Shown piece by piece: positions 1-62,285 of a DNA stretch of 64,000 bases (position 1 is the stretch's first letter; each line of letters begins with the position of its first letter). Location: NCBI RefSeq assembly GCF_027596085.1, contig NC_072472.1, positions 8,528,371 to 8,592,370 on the forward strand, in the 5' to 3' direction. This DNA is from Anoplopoma fimbria (lineage: Eukaryota > Chordata > Actinopteri > Perciformes > Anoplopomatidae). The notes below the pieces were generated by a model. The model did no database searches and was not told the DNA's origin. It worked only from the letters and a program-made list of their open reading frames with translations. The position numbers and the translations under genes are program-made.

Positions 1-357
1 GACAAAAAGACATACCCAACCTCCACTTCTAATCCTGCCACCTGTTTTGACAATTGCCGTTGTATCTGATTCCAAAAGTGTCGTTTTTACGAGGTTTTCA
101 GCAAAAAAAGTTACGGTTATGGTTAAATAAGAAGAATAGGCTTTGAAGCAGGCATTAAACATTTACTACACGCACTGTTAAAAGGCCCTTGTTTTGGGCA
201 GGAAAGTTGGTTCATCTAAAGTCACACTGAGATCACTCTCTTGGAACCAAAAATAATGATTCATGTTTTTCTGGCTCTGGCACACACACTCTCACAATTT
301 TGGCTCAGAGAGAAAAGATGCTTTTAGACAAAGTGAGGACTCTTATTATACTATGAC

Positions 358-386
358 CTACTATGACTAACAGTTAGTCATAGTAG
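358..386. repeat. Perfect inverted repeat, 14-base arms, 1-base spacer
   Basis: CTACTATGACTAAC, then A, then its exact reverse complement. It could be a small transposon end pair or a chance hairpin. Confidence 0.9.
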
Positions 387-1918
387 GGCTGGTCTCTTAG
401 TGGTACACACATAATGTGATCATATAGATGAGTACAGTATGAACACATGGATGGGAATAATAGAGTTTTATAAGAAGCAGGAACGAGTTAATCATTATAG
501 GATGATCTGACATAATACACTATGTCATAGATTACAGTCAAATAGAGTCTATTTAAACATAATTGCTGGTCTGAAATCATCATCAGCAGCAGTGATTGTT
601 ATCTGGTGCAATCATGTTTAGAATGGTACTACATGCTGTTTACCGCTTTAGAGGATGCCGATGACAACGCAGTGTTCTGTATTCAAAGAGATTGATTGTG
701 TTGATGTTTTTTTAAGTGTTTGCAATATGTAGTTTTCGAATTATGAGACAGCATGTTCAGTTCTGCAACATCTTGTTCCTGTTTTTTGGAAAGCAACACT
801 TCCTGTCGTCCTATTTCTCTTGAAACACCTAATCAGCACAAGTGACGTGAGTTTTTTTTTATTTTGGTTGCAGGTTGCAGATTCAATAATGTCATTTAAA
901 AAACTGACTAAACTGAAGTAAAAAGGCGAAAAAACCTACAAAAAGAGACACTAGAATAAGAAATATTATCAATCATTTTTTTGAACGTTTAAATACTCTT
1001 GCATGCATGACATAAGTGCTACTTATTCTTTTTACAACTTAAATACTGCTTGCTCCAAATCCAACCACATAAGCAAAACTAGACTGCTGCTGTTTCTGCT
1101 GCAGTGGCAGATCTCTTATCAACCTCTGTTGTCTCCCAGCGTTGATTCATTGGAGACACAGACCTCCTGTGAGACAACAACACTAATTCTAGGGGACTGA
1201 TTGAAGCCACAACTCTGTTTATTTCAGAATATTGGGAAACTATCTAAAGTAGAAAAGACAAATGTTATTTTCAATATTTGGTTTGAAGGGTTTGTCCTCA
1301 TCATTTACACCTCAGTGAGTCTTGTGCTGTTATTGATTCACAGTCTGACAGAAGACAGTTTGGAAACTGGGCCGGTACACGCACCTTCCTCAACCTATTT
1401 GAATCCTTACATCATCCCTTAATAATTCTCCCCCATGAGGTATGAGACTGAACTGCAATATTGCACTTCCTGATGGACCAGATGATACAGCAGAAATCAA
1501 CAGACATAGTTAGACTGTGCACATCTTTTTTGCTTTGTTTGGAAACTGTTTGATGACATCAGACTGACAACAGAGTCAGGACATGCTTACTCTTCTGAGA
1601 TTATAGTCTGGATGCCAGTCTGGTTTAACATGAACCTCTTTATGCAAAGTAATGACAAGCGGAAAAGATGACCGTTCATGATGTCGGACAGGAGTGTCTC
1701 TTATTCGAGTTTCAAGTGCACCAGTTTCATGTTTCAATTGATTCAGAATGTAGTTTACATTAAAATGCCGTAGATGCTTTAGTCTGTTCATTGTTCAGAT
1801 TAATGTGTGGTAATTATAATATTCAATAAGCTTGTGTTGATGTTGTAGTAATCAGGCAACAACCTCCAGTCTGGAAAAGTGAAGCCTATACACATTCTTA
1901 AACTTGCATTTTTTTATG

Positions 1919-2440
1919 ATAGCCAGCAGGGGGCGACAAAGATAATGACCCTACTTCTAGCTTGATTTAATACCTCAGTACACAATTTAAAACAGGAGTT
2001 TATGATCTCAATCACTAGTCACATAAGTCTTCTTCAATATAGCTTGATCTTCATTTAGTAAATCATGGTCAGATTAAGAGTAAAATAAAACAGGGTATGC
2101 ATTAAGGCGTGGCTACCTTGAGATTGACAGGTCATTACCAGGATGTTTTCCGGTCTGGGAGTATTTCATATTTTCATCTTGCAACTGTGATCCATTCACA
2201 GTTTGTTTTAAGTTTATGAAAGTTAATCACAACATTTTAGTCGCATAAATATGTCTTAGCTCCATCCTCTTGTATCCCTTGTGGTTGCAAATAAACAAGA
2301 TGGTGTCTCCAAACTAAAGGCTTCGAAACCGTAGTCCACAAACCAATGGGTGACCCCACGGTGACTATTTCCACTTCTTAAATACATTCTATGAACTAGA
2401 CCTACTCTATATAAAACATGTCTTGGGATTACTTCTTTTA
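1919..2440. repeat. Dispersed teleost repeat (family unassigned)
   Basis: The stretch starts near tagccagcagggggcgac, passes aatgaccctacttct, agggcgtggctacc-like and gattgacaggtc segments, and ends with accaatgggtgac and acttcttaaatacattctatg. I recognise this order as a common non-autonomous repeat in fish genomes. This copy is diverged; its limits are approximate. Confidence 0.65.
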
Positions 2441-3371
2441 TGATTTGACGCCATATAAATAAATTGAATTTAATGGTAGTAATAAACATAAACTATCATG
2501 AATATAGATTTGATTAGTTTCCTCTTGTCTTGTCAGCTAATAAGTGCGATCAGCTGCTGTTATGGATTGAAGAGTGGGGTGTGGTTAGCCAGAGTCCCAG
2601 GGGAGCTGGTTTTTTTGGGGGGGGGGAGCAGCCTCTTTGTTATCCTGCAGGGTGGAGGTCAGACTGGGAGGAGCCCTTTATACACTTACATTTACTCTGT
2701 CCCACTCATACAGTAAACCACATACACATTGACACATTAAAGCTTGTCCACACACTTCTATGCATGTGAGCCATTAGTACAATATGTAAATTATGAAGGC
2801 ATCCTTTGACGTAGTTATTAAAGCTGCAGTTGGTAAAAAAAAAAAAGTCTGGTAATCCTGATTCACAGAAAGAATCTGTAAGAGAAAGAGAGCATCAGTA
2901 GTTAAAGGTTTGTTCCATCAATGTTACACATACTGGTCAGTTCACTAGTCATAGGGAGTATGACTCATCCTGTAAAAACAGTTATTACTATGTGTTCTGT
3001 AGCTCTGGAGGAGCTTTGTCTGGTCTGAGAAAATAACCCTGTGATGTCATGGTGATGTAATTAGGGTTATCTTAGCTTGCGCTAGGAAGATTCAAATTTA
3101 CAGCAGAAAGACAGCATTACTGGGGGTTTACCGCGACGCAAGTTGAGTTGTAGTATGAAGCACTGAGGATATCTCTGTCCCTGCTGCTTTGATTGTTGAC
3201 CATCTTTTTATATATCTGTCTCTTAGTCTTCCAACGATTTGGAAATGCATTACTAGATTCCAGAAGATCCACTGTAAATCCTTGCATATTTATCCAATTG
3301 CACAAATGCAATTTGCAATTTGTATGCTGCTGTTTACTGTATATTGCCTTTTTCAGCCAGAGACAGTTGAG

Positions 3372-3460
3372 TCAATTTTATTTATACAGCGCCAAATCAC
3401 AACAGAAGTTATCTCATGACACTTTTAGAGCAGGTCTAGACTCTACTCTCTAAGTCATAA
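3372..3460. repeat. Fish dispersed repeat fragment (ttatttatacagcgccaaatc type)
   Basis: The segment caattttatttatacagcg, caaatcacaacagaagttat, then ctcatgacacttt matches a repeat end very common in percomorph genomes. Only a fragment is present. Confidence 0.6.
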
Positions 3461-4334
3461 ACACAGTCTCCTCACTACAAAATTCAAAACTTTCACCATA
3501 ATACTGCAGTGAAGCTTCACCCACCAATGTCACTTCCTAAGTTATCTGGCATCACTGCATATGAAGTGATCACTTGTTAGCAAACACGACCATGCTAATG
3601 TGAATATATGAGTTATGTAATTTAATGTGACTGCAGGGTATTGAAGGGATTGTTTGTCAGTACTCTCTTCCATTTGGGGCCACCTAGGTGCTTCTTCTGC
3701 TGGTGCTTCTCTGACGACCTGACAGAGTCTTTTCTGCATCCTTGATCTGTCTGCCCCCTGTCTGTCTATCAGTGTCAGCTGGTTAATGCGGTCTGCAGTG
3801 GTAGCAGGTCCGCAAATTTGATGTGAGTTGTTGATGCATTCTCCAAAGCCTGGGAATGCTGAGGTAATGCCTTACTGCTTCACTGCCATGAAAGGACATG
3901 TCAGCATGCAGGAGCTACGTCTTCCTGCAGCCAAATGCAGGATTAAACAATCAGTGGCACATTAAAAAAACATAAAAAAATAGAAAAACTCTTGAAGCAC
4001 ATCTCCTCCAAATATGTTAAATGTATGATGTAGCAACAAGTTCAGCGTGAGAGGGTGTAGCAAACCCATATGTATGCACACATACTTAAAGCAACAACAC
4101 AAATAGATATTTGAAATAATGAAAACTAAAAATAGACACTTGTACAACACTTTGTATAAGCCTAAATATATAAAAAATAGTCAGCATATGATACAATCAC
4201 AAAGTTAATGTATTTCAATATATCTCAAATATACTGAACTGTTACATTTATATAATTTCTTTATTGAAAAAAATGTAAAATGTGGACAGAATGTTTGATT
4301 TTCCAGTTAATGGTAGTGATTTATACACACATAA

Positions 4335-4435
<101 letters not shown>

Positions 4436-4591
4436 GACAGGCACACCCTCACATGCATGTCTCTGAACCTAATTATGGGTGCATTAGTGCTGAGGAGGGG
4501 AGTGGTGGAGGAAAACGACCGGTGGAGTGAAGGGGATCCACTTTAGGTCCAAACAATAGAGACACATGGCTGGGTGGGGACATGGGGAGAG

Positions 4592-4594
<3 letters not shown>

Positions 4595-4687
<93 letters not shown>
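4595..4687. repeat. (GT)n microsatellite, 93 bp
   Basis: Uninterrupted GT run 161 bases after the CA run and complementary to it. Confidence 0.97.
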
Positions 4688-4688
<1 letters not shown>

Positions 4689-5459
4689 ATGTCGGGGTGA
4701 GTAGACATATGTGGGTGTGTAATGTGCTGGGCGGTCTCTGTGACAGCTGCTACAGCATTTTGCTCCTCCTCTGTGTTCACAAAAACAAAATCTGTAGGTT
4801 ATTATGGGTAAAGATTTAAGCTCTTAACCTACTTTAATCTTTCATTTTTATATAACATATCTATTTAAACAAAAAATGTGTTCCTGAGTTTATAAGGAGT
4901 AATTTAAGTACATGTTATCTAAACAGATGTACTTGTGTTGATGAAATATTACATCAGAACATTTTAAGCTTTGCATTTTTATTTATAATTCTTTTCAGCT
5001 TTTTTTATTTAAACATTTTCCAATTTCAAAATCCCCTTTAAAACATGATTTATTAATATTAAAAGTCTATTCTTTCAGTTTATGCCTGTGTGTTGAACAG
5101 TATTGCATTGTCACGGTAGGATTTTTTAAGTAGCCAAATCATTTCAGTACCTAATAATTGATAATGAGGATGATAATAACGAGTATATTGATGGTGATTT
5201 ATAGCCTGCAGGGTTAAAAGAGTCCTGCTTTTTACTCAATCAATAAATATTGACCTTCTGCTCTGATCAATTCACTCCTGAGTGATACACATAGAATAAA
5301 TCACAAAATGCTGCATTTTAAATCAGATAGTTCAGATTAATTTGCTCTTTTTTTTTTAAGGCAAGAACAATCTCTGCTAGGTAAATACTGAATAATGTCG
5401 CATATGTGCAGTATATGTGCAAGAATTAAAAAAAGAAATGTGTGACAGCTCAGTAATGC

Positions 5460-5727
5460 AGACAACTGTCCGCAGGCTGTTGAGCAGCTGCTCCACTGCG
5501 CCCTCCGGTGGAAAGATTGCGACACTGCTTCTTCTTTTCAAATTGAGCCGATTGAGGGAGGGGCTGCGTGACCGAGCCGCAGACGCTCCTATAGCACTCC
5601 GCAAGGCACTTTACACCGACAGAGCGACCATTCCCCGAAGCTCCCATCCAGGCGAGGGCCGCTGCAGCATCCGCACAGAGGGAATACCGGTCTTTATAAA
5701 GCTTGTCTTTAAAGGTGGAGAAAAAAA
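5460..5727 (+). promoter_or_regulatory. dpysl3: CpG-rich promoter / 5' UTR region of dpysl3
   Basis: The roughly 270 bases before the start codon are clearly richer in GC and CpG than the AT-rich flanks, with many CpGs between 5465 and 5700 and a GC-box-like gggaggggctg near 5557. No convincing TATA box stands at a sensible distance; the ctttataaag near 5691 lies too close to the ATG to be judged. The pattern fits a CpG-island promoter running into the 5' UTR. The transcription start cannot be placed from sequence alone. Confidence 0.55.
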
Positions 5728-37816
<32,089 letters not shown>

Positions 37817-39488
37817 ACAGCAGGAAGACGAGGGGGGGATGCATCCAGACTACGACAGCAGCCAGAGTGCAGGGGATTGAGGGGGGAGGGAGGGGGAGGG
37901 AGGGAGGAGCAGATGCAGAGGACCATGATTAGTTAAAAAGAGCAAAACACTGAATCCTCATGCCTTACCTTGACATAACGCTACCTTGCTCGGATGAGAA
38001 CAGCATCCCTTTTCCTGGGGAGTTTGTGATTTAGAATTACCACCAAAAGCACAATACACATGACCGGTCTTCAGCTTCACTTCTTCTCAGTATAGAATAC
38101 ACCACACTACAGTGAAAACATGTTCACGTTGTTCTTTGGTAGTGGGAAACTACACCAGTAAAACTGCACGCTATCACATTCAGCCAGATATAAACAAACT
38201 CTGCTCCCAAAGGAAAATGGATTCTGCCTTTCTCAGATTGATGCTACGGTTCTTTCACCCTGTTTGGCTTTCAATGTCACCCCTGTTTCAGTAGCCTGCT
38301 TTCACCATAGTCAGCAACACTAGATCCCACACTAGCCATGTGTTTTATCATGCAGTACCATTGATTAGCTCTAGATGGCATTGTATGTAAGGTAGATGTG
38401 ATGTAGCTTTGTGATTGATGTTTGTTGCAGCCTGTTTGGGTTTACTGGACCAAGTAAAAGGTATTTATCAGATCTCAGAGCAGGAGTGCTGTTGGACATG
38501 GAGCTGCATGGGCCACAATGTAACATTGGTGACATGATCCATGATCCTTTTGCCACTCCCTCTCCTCTGAGGTACTTGAGGAATACCATCCCCATGTTGT
38601 ATTAATTTAATAATTATTGATGTTAAGAAAAGAAGACATGAATAGAAAAGGTTTAAGCATTCTTTATCTCCAAAAGTTTATTTTACTTCCTGCACTCCAT
38701 CATGGCTGTATTAAACGTTGTAAGAAACCGTCCTTTGCATTTGCTTCTAGCTTATTGGCTGCTACTGTCATCCTGAAATCATCTTGCAAAACGATAAAGA
38801 GGGAAAAAAGATTTAAAAAAAAAAAAAAAAAAAAAAAACCTGTTCACAAGAAGTAGAAATACACACAAGCTCTGCCGTAACTTTTAATGATGAGCTTTAG
38901 GGAATTTTGGGCAATGAAGAAAACCAGATGCAATTAAATGAATAAGTGACAAACGCCTGCTTTCAGATAACAGCACTTCACCTCTTGCTTTACTTTTTCA
39001 TTCCTGAGAAATTGTGTTCTCGTATTAGTACAAGTGTGGAACACCATCATTCCCTTGTCATCACTACATAGCCCTCGAATGCAATTCTGACCATTACTTA
39101 ATTGAACACCAGCCTGAATATAACCATGGGCCCGAGTTAGTTCACATGAAGCACTCTTGATCTGATTGTGTTGGAGGGGGGGCTTAGAGATCAATACGTC
39201 TCTGCTGTTTTCTGGCAAGGCAGAGGATTTGCAGTGCAGTAAGGGAAGATTTTTTATTTTGTCGCTGTCCCACTGCGTGGGGAAGGAGGGGAGGAGATGG
39301 CGTTTTTATTTGGCAGCGGTTGGGCAGAATCTGGGGCAGGCACGAGTGGTGGTTTGTTGTATTTATGTAACTTGGACAACCTTTGTTGTTGTTTTTATGT
39401 TGTTTCTTTTTTACTGTTGTATCAAATCCCAGAGATGGCAGGTCAAAAAAAAAAAAAGGTGTGTTGTGGAGGTATGATTTGTTTCCTG

Positions 39489-39494
39489 AATAAA
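39489..39494 (+). terminator. dpysl3: Candidate polyadenylation signal, dpysl3 proximal
   Basis: AATAAA 1.67 kb after the stop codon, within cctgaataaacatgag. One of two plausible signals. Confidence 0.45.
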
Positions 39495-39946
39495 CATGAG
39501 TTGCAACTGACTGACCGGGATCTCTTATTTTCATTTAGAAGTATGCACTAAAGGTGGACATAAGAAAATGAACGGTTATAAAAAACTGTATTGATGAACA
39601 GAGAGAGACCTCAGTTTACAGGGAGCGTAAAAGTAGGCTACATTTATTTTATTATAATCAAATCTGACCTGCTTCATGGATTAACGTTGCACGTTTTAAC
39701 TATTTGCGTAAGGAATAGAATTACATTCACATTTGAGATAAAAAAGAGCTTCATCAGGTTGAAGATTCTGTATGAATTTTTGAATTTGTACCTGTGATTC
39801 TTTTTTAATGCAGCTATAAATTGCAGAAGCAGCCCTGTCAATTTAAGTGCAGCGCCATGTACAGTATTATTAACACATCCTGGCAGATGAGGTTTTACAT
39901 GTTGAGTGTCTCTTTACTTTGTATTAAACACCATTACTCATCTCTC

Positions 39947-39952
39947 AATAAA
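39947..39952 (+). terminator. dpysl3: Candidate polyadenylation signal, dpysl3 distal
   Basis: AATAAA 2.13 kb after the stop codon, within ctcaataaaccag. It could be used instead of the 39489 signal. Confidence 0.45.
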
Positions 39953-40321
39953 CCAGAATAGCTTAAAACCCGAGGGCACCATATATCTGTATCTGCATCT
40001 TTTCTGGTTGTTTATATGCCTAAAGCTTCCACTTTATTAGGCATGATATCTTTCCTTTTATAGTGTATGAACTGCCCATTTATTCAGACAGTGAGTCATC
40101 AAAGCTGTGACTGAATGTGTGAACAATTCAGAGTCAGGGTTGAGGAGTTCAAGTTTGATGAGCAATCATGCATAATAGAAGCAACATTTAAAGAGGTTTG
40201 ATTGTCACCAGCATCTCTGGGACAACTTGACATCCTGTCACAGTAAAAAGGATATATTTATGCTCCTTGCTCTGCATATGTTTTTGATGCAAATCATCTC
40301 TTGGCCACCAGGGGCAGCACT

Positions 40322-40382
40322 GAGCAACACTAGATAAAATAAGATAATCCTTTATTAGTCCCGCAGTGGGGAAATTTGCAAC
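40322..40382. repeat. Fish dispersed repeat fragment (cctttattagtcccgcagtg type)
   Basis: The string aagataatcctttattagtc, then ccgcagtggggaaatttgca is a repeat end I recognise as widespread in fish. It is preceded by a ggccaccaggggcagc motif also typical of fish repeats. Confidence 0.65.
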
Positions 40383-41282
40383 TACTCCACTCTAAAGTGT
40401 AGAAGAACACCTGCAAACAAATAACGTTAGTGTTTTGATGTTTTAATGATAACTGTTTTACCTGCCCAGCGGTTGACTGACATTTAAAATATGTATTCAA
40501 TGAGAGGCTTTCTTCGATAAGCCCCTCCAGGATTGTGATATATGGATGTGACAGTCCTTTTAAAAATTCAGAAAAAAACATGGTGGCACCATTAACATTA
40601 GCACACTCATGCTTATAAAGGAGCCAAAGTAATTCCCACCAACAGAGGAGGAGTTCCACATCAATTTCATTTTTGTTCATATCTACAGAGTTCCTGGGTT
40701 TTAGATAAAGGGAGATAGTTTGGCATGCTGCTCACATTGGCATGGCCCAGGTCAGTTTGCCCTGTTGGGAGAGTGTAGTATTTGAAATAGAAACTGCTTT
40801 GAGATCTGTGAAAACACCAGGAGATCATTTGTTTTGTTCTGTAACTTCTCTTCAGTGAGGAGGAAGAATTTGCCTCACAATATATACTTTTAACCCATTA
40901 AACTGTAGGTTTAGTCTAATTAGACATCTGGTCATTTAGTTTTTTGTTGTTGTTAATATTGCAGGGAGGAATGGTAAAAGAAGAACACTGTAAAAAGACA
41001 TTACAGTGAACTTTAAAGATGAAGCTGTAAATGTGCCACATACACACACATAAATGGCAGTTTGGTGAATGTCAAAACTCCAGCAGGACATAAAGGTAAG
41101 TCTCATCTCTTACCCTTTTTTGACCTCTGTTGTAAGGTTGTACGTGTATCCAAACTACGCCAATTTAACTGATTGGTAAGGAAATTTTGACATCATGACC
41201 AGAATAAATCACATTAATGACGCTCACTGTGTGGTCGAACTAATTGGCACTTAGTCCCATTGTGTTCCCCTATTTGTGGGAG

Positions 41283-41284
<2 letters not shown>

Positions 41285-41367
<83 letters not shown>

Positions 41368-41379
41368 ACACACACACAC
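41285..41379. repeat. (CA)n microsatellite with one interruption
   Basis: A 95-bp CA tract broken by an extra C near 41367, in the intergenic region. Confidence 0.95.
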
Positions 41380-41911
41380 CAACAGTTAAACTGCTGCAAG
41401 GTCCCTCATGCATTGTTTAATGGTGAGTAAAGGTCTAATGACATCATAGCAATCATGTCAAGAGGCAGAGATCGTTGAAAGGCAGACTAGGTTTGGAACA
41501 AGAGATGACTCAGCAACCTTAATATAAACTTGGGTGGTGTGTTGGTGTTGTAGGTAACACAATGAGAAAGTGTATGACTGTAAAAAAATATATACATTTC
41601 CGGAGTAGATAATGTAGATTAGTTGATATCCAGTCCTCTCCTTTCTTAAATAAGCCTCTGTGTGAGAGTATATACTATATGTTTTTTTGACATTCATGTG
41701 ATAAGCCGAGGTTTGCTGCTTTTATCTGATGGGATTCCACCTAGCATATTGGGGGAAGCATTCATCAACTGAAAACCCCCCTCAGGTCTGCCATTAATGT
41801 GGAGATGTGCTGCATCAGCTCAGCCCACTGTGGAGGAGTGAAGGAACTGTGCCTTCTAGATGACCTAGGGAAGAGCTGGACACAAATCTGTTAACCGTGG
41901 ATGTGTGTGGG

Positions 41912-41947
<36 letters not shown>

Positions 41948-44504
41948 AAAAGCATATCAGTATCTGCACAAAAGCATATCTGATGCTGAGGGTGCGTTAT
42001 TAAGGAAAGCTCTGAGACACATTGGAAAAGAGAGAGAGAGAGAGAGAGTTATGAGAGTATTCTGCTAAATCGGACCTTATTTGTGTCAAGATAAACATTG
42101 AAACCATTTAAGGTAGAGGTGAGGAATATTTTTTGTTTCCATTTATCTTGTCATATTTAAAATGTGTTCAACGCTATATCTTTACATATTTTTTTTAACC
42201 ATGGATGTTCTCACCAAGTCCATCTACCCCTCTGAAGGTTACTAACTGCACTACTCATCCTTTAACATTGGGGGGCAGCATAATATTTAGGATAGTGGAG
42301 AGCAACCTACACATAACATATCATTTATCCCAAAGGGTAAAGGCCTTTTATCCTTAATATTTAACACCCTTTTTCTTAAATACTTTCATCACTGATGCCA
42401 TTCCACGTCTCATTTTAATTATACTCCTTATTCAATAAAATATGGTAATTCAGAAAGACACAAAGTGAAATAAAGCACAAGGCATAGTCAGATTGGTTCA
42501 GAAAAAGAAAGTCATTTTTAAGGCACACCTTAATAGTTTGCAACTCCATCACATTTGAATACAATAAACACAAAGTGACAACTGAAGGACAACAAAACGT
42601 TACTTGGAATGAAATTCACAGGCGTGAAACAAATCTTTTCCCAGACTTAATTTTTTTTTTTTTTAGGTTGGTAATTTTTGTTGGAAAATGGTATTTCCTG
42701 GGTAAAATACTATTTGTCAATTCTTATTTAAATGTTCACTTTCTGAATCGGCCACATCGGATTGTTGTGTCGCAAAGAATCCAACCTATCTGCTACCTAT
42801 TATTATATATATGAACAAAGAAAGATAATCATTCACAAATATAATTTACCCAAAGTATACCCAGGATCACTCCATCTGTTTAACCATCCCTCTATATCTC
42901 ACAACCTATACAGGAAACCACCTTTGGATCTGTAAATTTACATCAATGACAACAACAACAACAACAACAACACAATGTCAAAACGTTGTACCAATTTCCA
43001 ATAGAAAAGTGCCAACAGTAATGAATTGATTGGAGTGAAATCTATTTAAAATAGTATAACAAGTGTCATAGACTTGAAAGGATTGAGTTGTATTACACAT
43101 AGATAAGATCGAGGTCAATAAGATGACTAGAAATTTGTAGAAATTACATTTACTTACTGATTTTGAAAAAAAGCTCAGGTTTTTTTTCCTACCTACAGGA
43201 AACTTATAGTTTAAGGGAAAGAGCTGTGTGCCATATCTATGATGTAAGGCATCCCTCTGAAACTTCAGAGGCAGGTGTAGTTTCTTAGACATAGTTTCAG
43301 ACAAATCTTAAAGTAAATTTTAAATCGTATGAACAATGGGTATTGTCTGGCCTGGTGTTTGTTTTGTTCCATTGCTGTTTTCTTGTTAACATCTTTGAAT
43401 GTGAAAATCAATATTACGATTTTTTTCCCCCCACTGTGTTATCCAGCTGGTGCTAAATAACTGTGAATACCATCTGCACAAGAACGTTGTTGCAGAATGT
43501 ATTATTCGATGGGAGCAATTCATTTTGAATACAAATTTTAAAGACTTATCTTGTGGGACATGTAATGAGTTGTATTCAACACAAAAAGAAGAAGAGCACA
43601 AACATTATTTGACAAAAACGAATGTCAATGCACACAGTAACTGGAAATAAATATTATCTACGACTCAGCTTAATCCTTGTCTATAAAACCATCCCTAAGG
43701 GAATAAGTGTTCACTCACAGCTTTAGATCTTTTTTAGTCTCTCTCTGTGCATAAATGCTACAGTTGATGAAGAAGCATGTGCAAAGCAAGGTTCAGTGCA
43801 AAACATAAAACACCTACCATCTACCTTTTATTTCTATGTTCTCATAGCTATAAAACTTTATTTAAAGACCCACGCTGGTCTTTTGCAGATTGATCAGTAA
43901 TCTTCTTCTTTCAACCACACCTGGTGGCCTTAACTAAGCAACTTCATAAAAACTTCCAAGGTCAAGAATGGACTTGACCTTTTAAAACCATTGTTTGTCA
44001 AATGTATGTCAAATTTCTGTTTCGACTGAATAGTACCTTTTAAGCATACGCAAGTGAAAAGAAAACTTGCAGTTGCCTATCTGCGGTCGGGACATTGGGC
44101 CAAATGTTGCAATCCTCCCATCTTTGTTAGCTCGACTAGCTAAGCTAAGCATAATGACCATTACCACCATGTATCTGCTGCTATGATAAAGTGAGCCGTA
44201 CAGCCCAAGCCTACAGTTCAGCTCTTCATTTTCTATCTTAGAGGAATCTGTGGTTGCTGTCTTTAAAATAAAAGGCCTCATTATACCTCATTAACCTCTC
44301 TGTTTGAATGTGTTGTACTCTTAGTGTCATGCTCAAGTCATGTGGAATCACCCTCATGCCAATTATTGTTGAGTCCATTTCCATAGCACTGGAAAACCAT
44401 TGTTGTATTGTAATAACTGCAATTAACCAGAAAATGCAATCGCTGAGAATAGAAATCTGATCGCCCCCGCCCATGTCAACAGCAGTACATACAGCTTTCA
44501 GCCA

Positions 44505-44982
44505 ATGCAGACCACGTCAGTCTTTATTACTGTAACAGCTGAGCAGGTGTGGCATTGTCTCCTTTTTATTTTTTTTGGCAGGGGAGCAACCTCCTTTTCC
44601 ACTCCAGCAAACCAGCCAGAGTAGAAGTTGTGCAGACCATAGAGCACCAGAGTGATGTAGAGGAGCATGATATGAGTGACACTCTACCGAGAGTCATTCT
44701 TCTTTTGTGACAGGAAAGCAAAAAAAAAAGCCTCGGTCTGGCATGACTGCTGCTCCGGGAGTCCATTTCACTCCTGCAGTTCTGCAGATGTGGATGTGTT
44801 GTGTTTTTTTTTGTGTTGTGGGTGAACAGTGACACACAAGTACGTGTTGTGGTGCAGGGACATTGAAGATGAGTGCCTGTGCTGATAGAACAATACGTGT
44901 CTTTGTGTAAATTGCTGATCTACAAGCTGTGGCGAGGTGCAAGTGGTAAGGGACTACGTTTGGGATTCTCGGGTCTCGACTC
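44505..44982 (-). other. stk32a: stk32a 3' untranslated region (end inferred)
   Basis: Minus-strand sequence after the stop, leading to AATAAA hexamers at 44523-44528 and about 44564-44569. A short hydrophobic reading frame inside it has no support as a gene. Confidence 0.5.
44523..44528 (-). terminator. stk32a: Candidate polyadenylation signal of stk32a
   Basis: Minus-strand AATAAA (plus-strand TTTATT) about 455 bases after the stop; a second copy sits 40 bases earlier in the transcript. Confidence 0.45.
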
Positions 44983-61800
<16,818 letters not shown>

Positions 61801-62204
61801 TTAGATTACTCAAAGGGACACGGAGTATGCTCACTTTTCTGAACCCTATAAATCCTAAAGTTTTTTCCCATTTTCCAACAACACACCACACATAGCAGGT
61901 ATCCCAGTAGGCTGCTTATGTGACGATCAAAGGAATTTTAATACGCAACACAATAGAAATAATGCCTTAAATAATGTCCTTTATGCATACTTACAATCAT
62001 TGCATTGAGGATGTTAAAAGGCATCAAATGCAAATTAACTGCAGCTTTATTGATGGAATAAAACATCTGTTTGAATATATTGTGAGTGTTTAAGCAGCAA
62101 CCTCAATGATTTTCAAAGTCAAAGTCAAACCGTTGACCTGTGTCTCGCCATGCTGCAAGATGGCCCGGAGTCTGCGACATGCACACTGAGCACACACTAA
62201 TGAG

Positions 62205-62205
<1 letters not shown>

Positions 62206-62284
<79 letters not shown>
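62206..62284. repeat. (TG)n microsatellite, 79 bp
   Basis: GT run about 420 bases before (in transcript direction) the stk32a DFN exon. Confidence 0.96.

Positions 62285-62285
<1 letters not shown>

Larger units (their letters stand above)
37817..39960 (+). other. dpysl3: dpysl3 3' untranslated region (end uncertain)
   Basis: Sequence after the stop with no coding signal. It begins with a purine/G-rich stretch and includes a poly-A run at about 38815-38838. AATAAA hexamers occur at 39489-39494 and 39947-39952; either could end the mRNA. The long 3' UTR agrees with the multi-kilobase 3' UTR of mammalian DPYSL3. The extent is inferred, not shown. Confidence 0.6.
39961..44504. other. Intergenic space between convergent dpysl3 and stk32a
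   Basis: About 4.5 kb between the 3' ends of the two genes. It contains a fish repeat fragment near 40330, a CA microsatellite at 41285, two short GA runs at 41917 and 42030, and an ACA run near 42949. No coding exon, RNA gene or conserved motif is recognisable to me here. Confidence 0.7.

Noticed and set aside
1127..1190. Nine-base inverted repeat tgttgtctc/gagacaaca
   Set aside because: Short arms and a loop of nearly 40 bases are expected by chance in a window of this size.
44566..44690. Minus-strand frame starting MLLYITLVLYGLHNFYSGWF, looking like a membrane segment
   Set aside because: It is about 60 codons, lies in the inferred stk32a 3' UTR, has no splice or family support, and a TAG stands just upstream.
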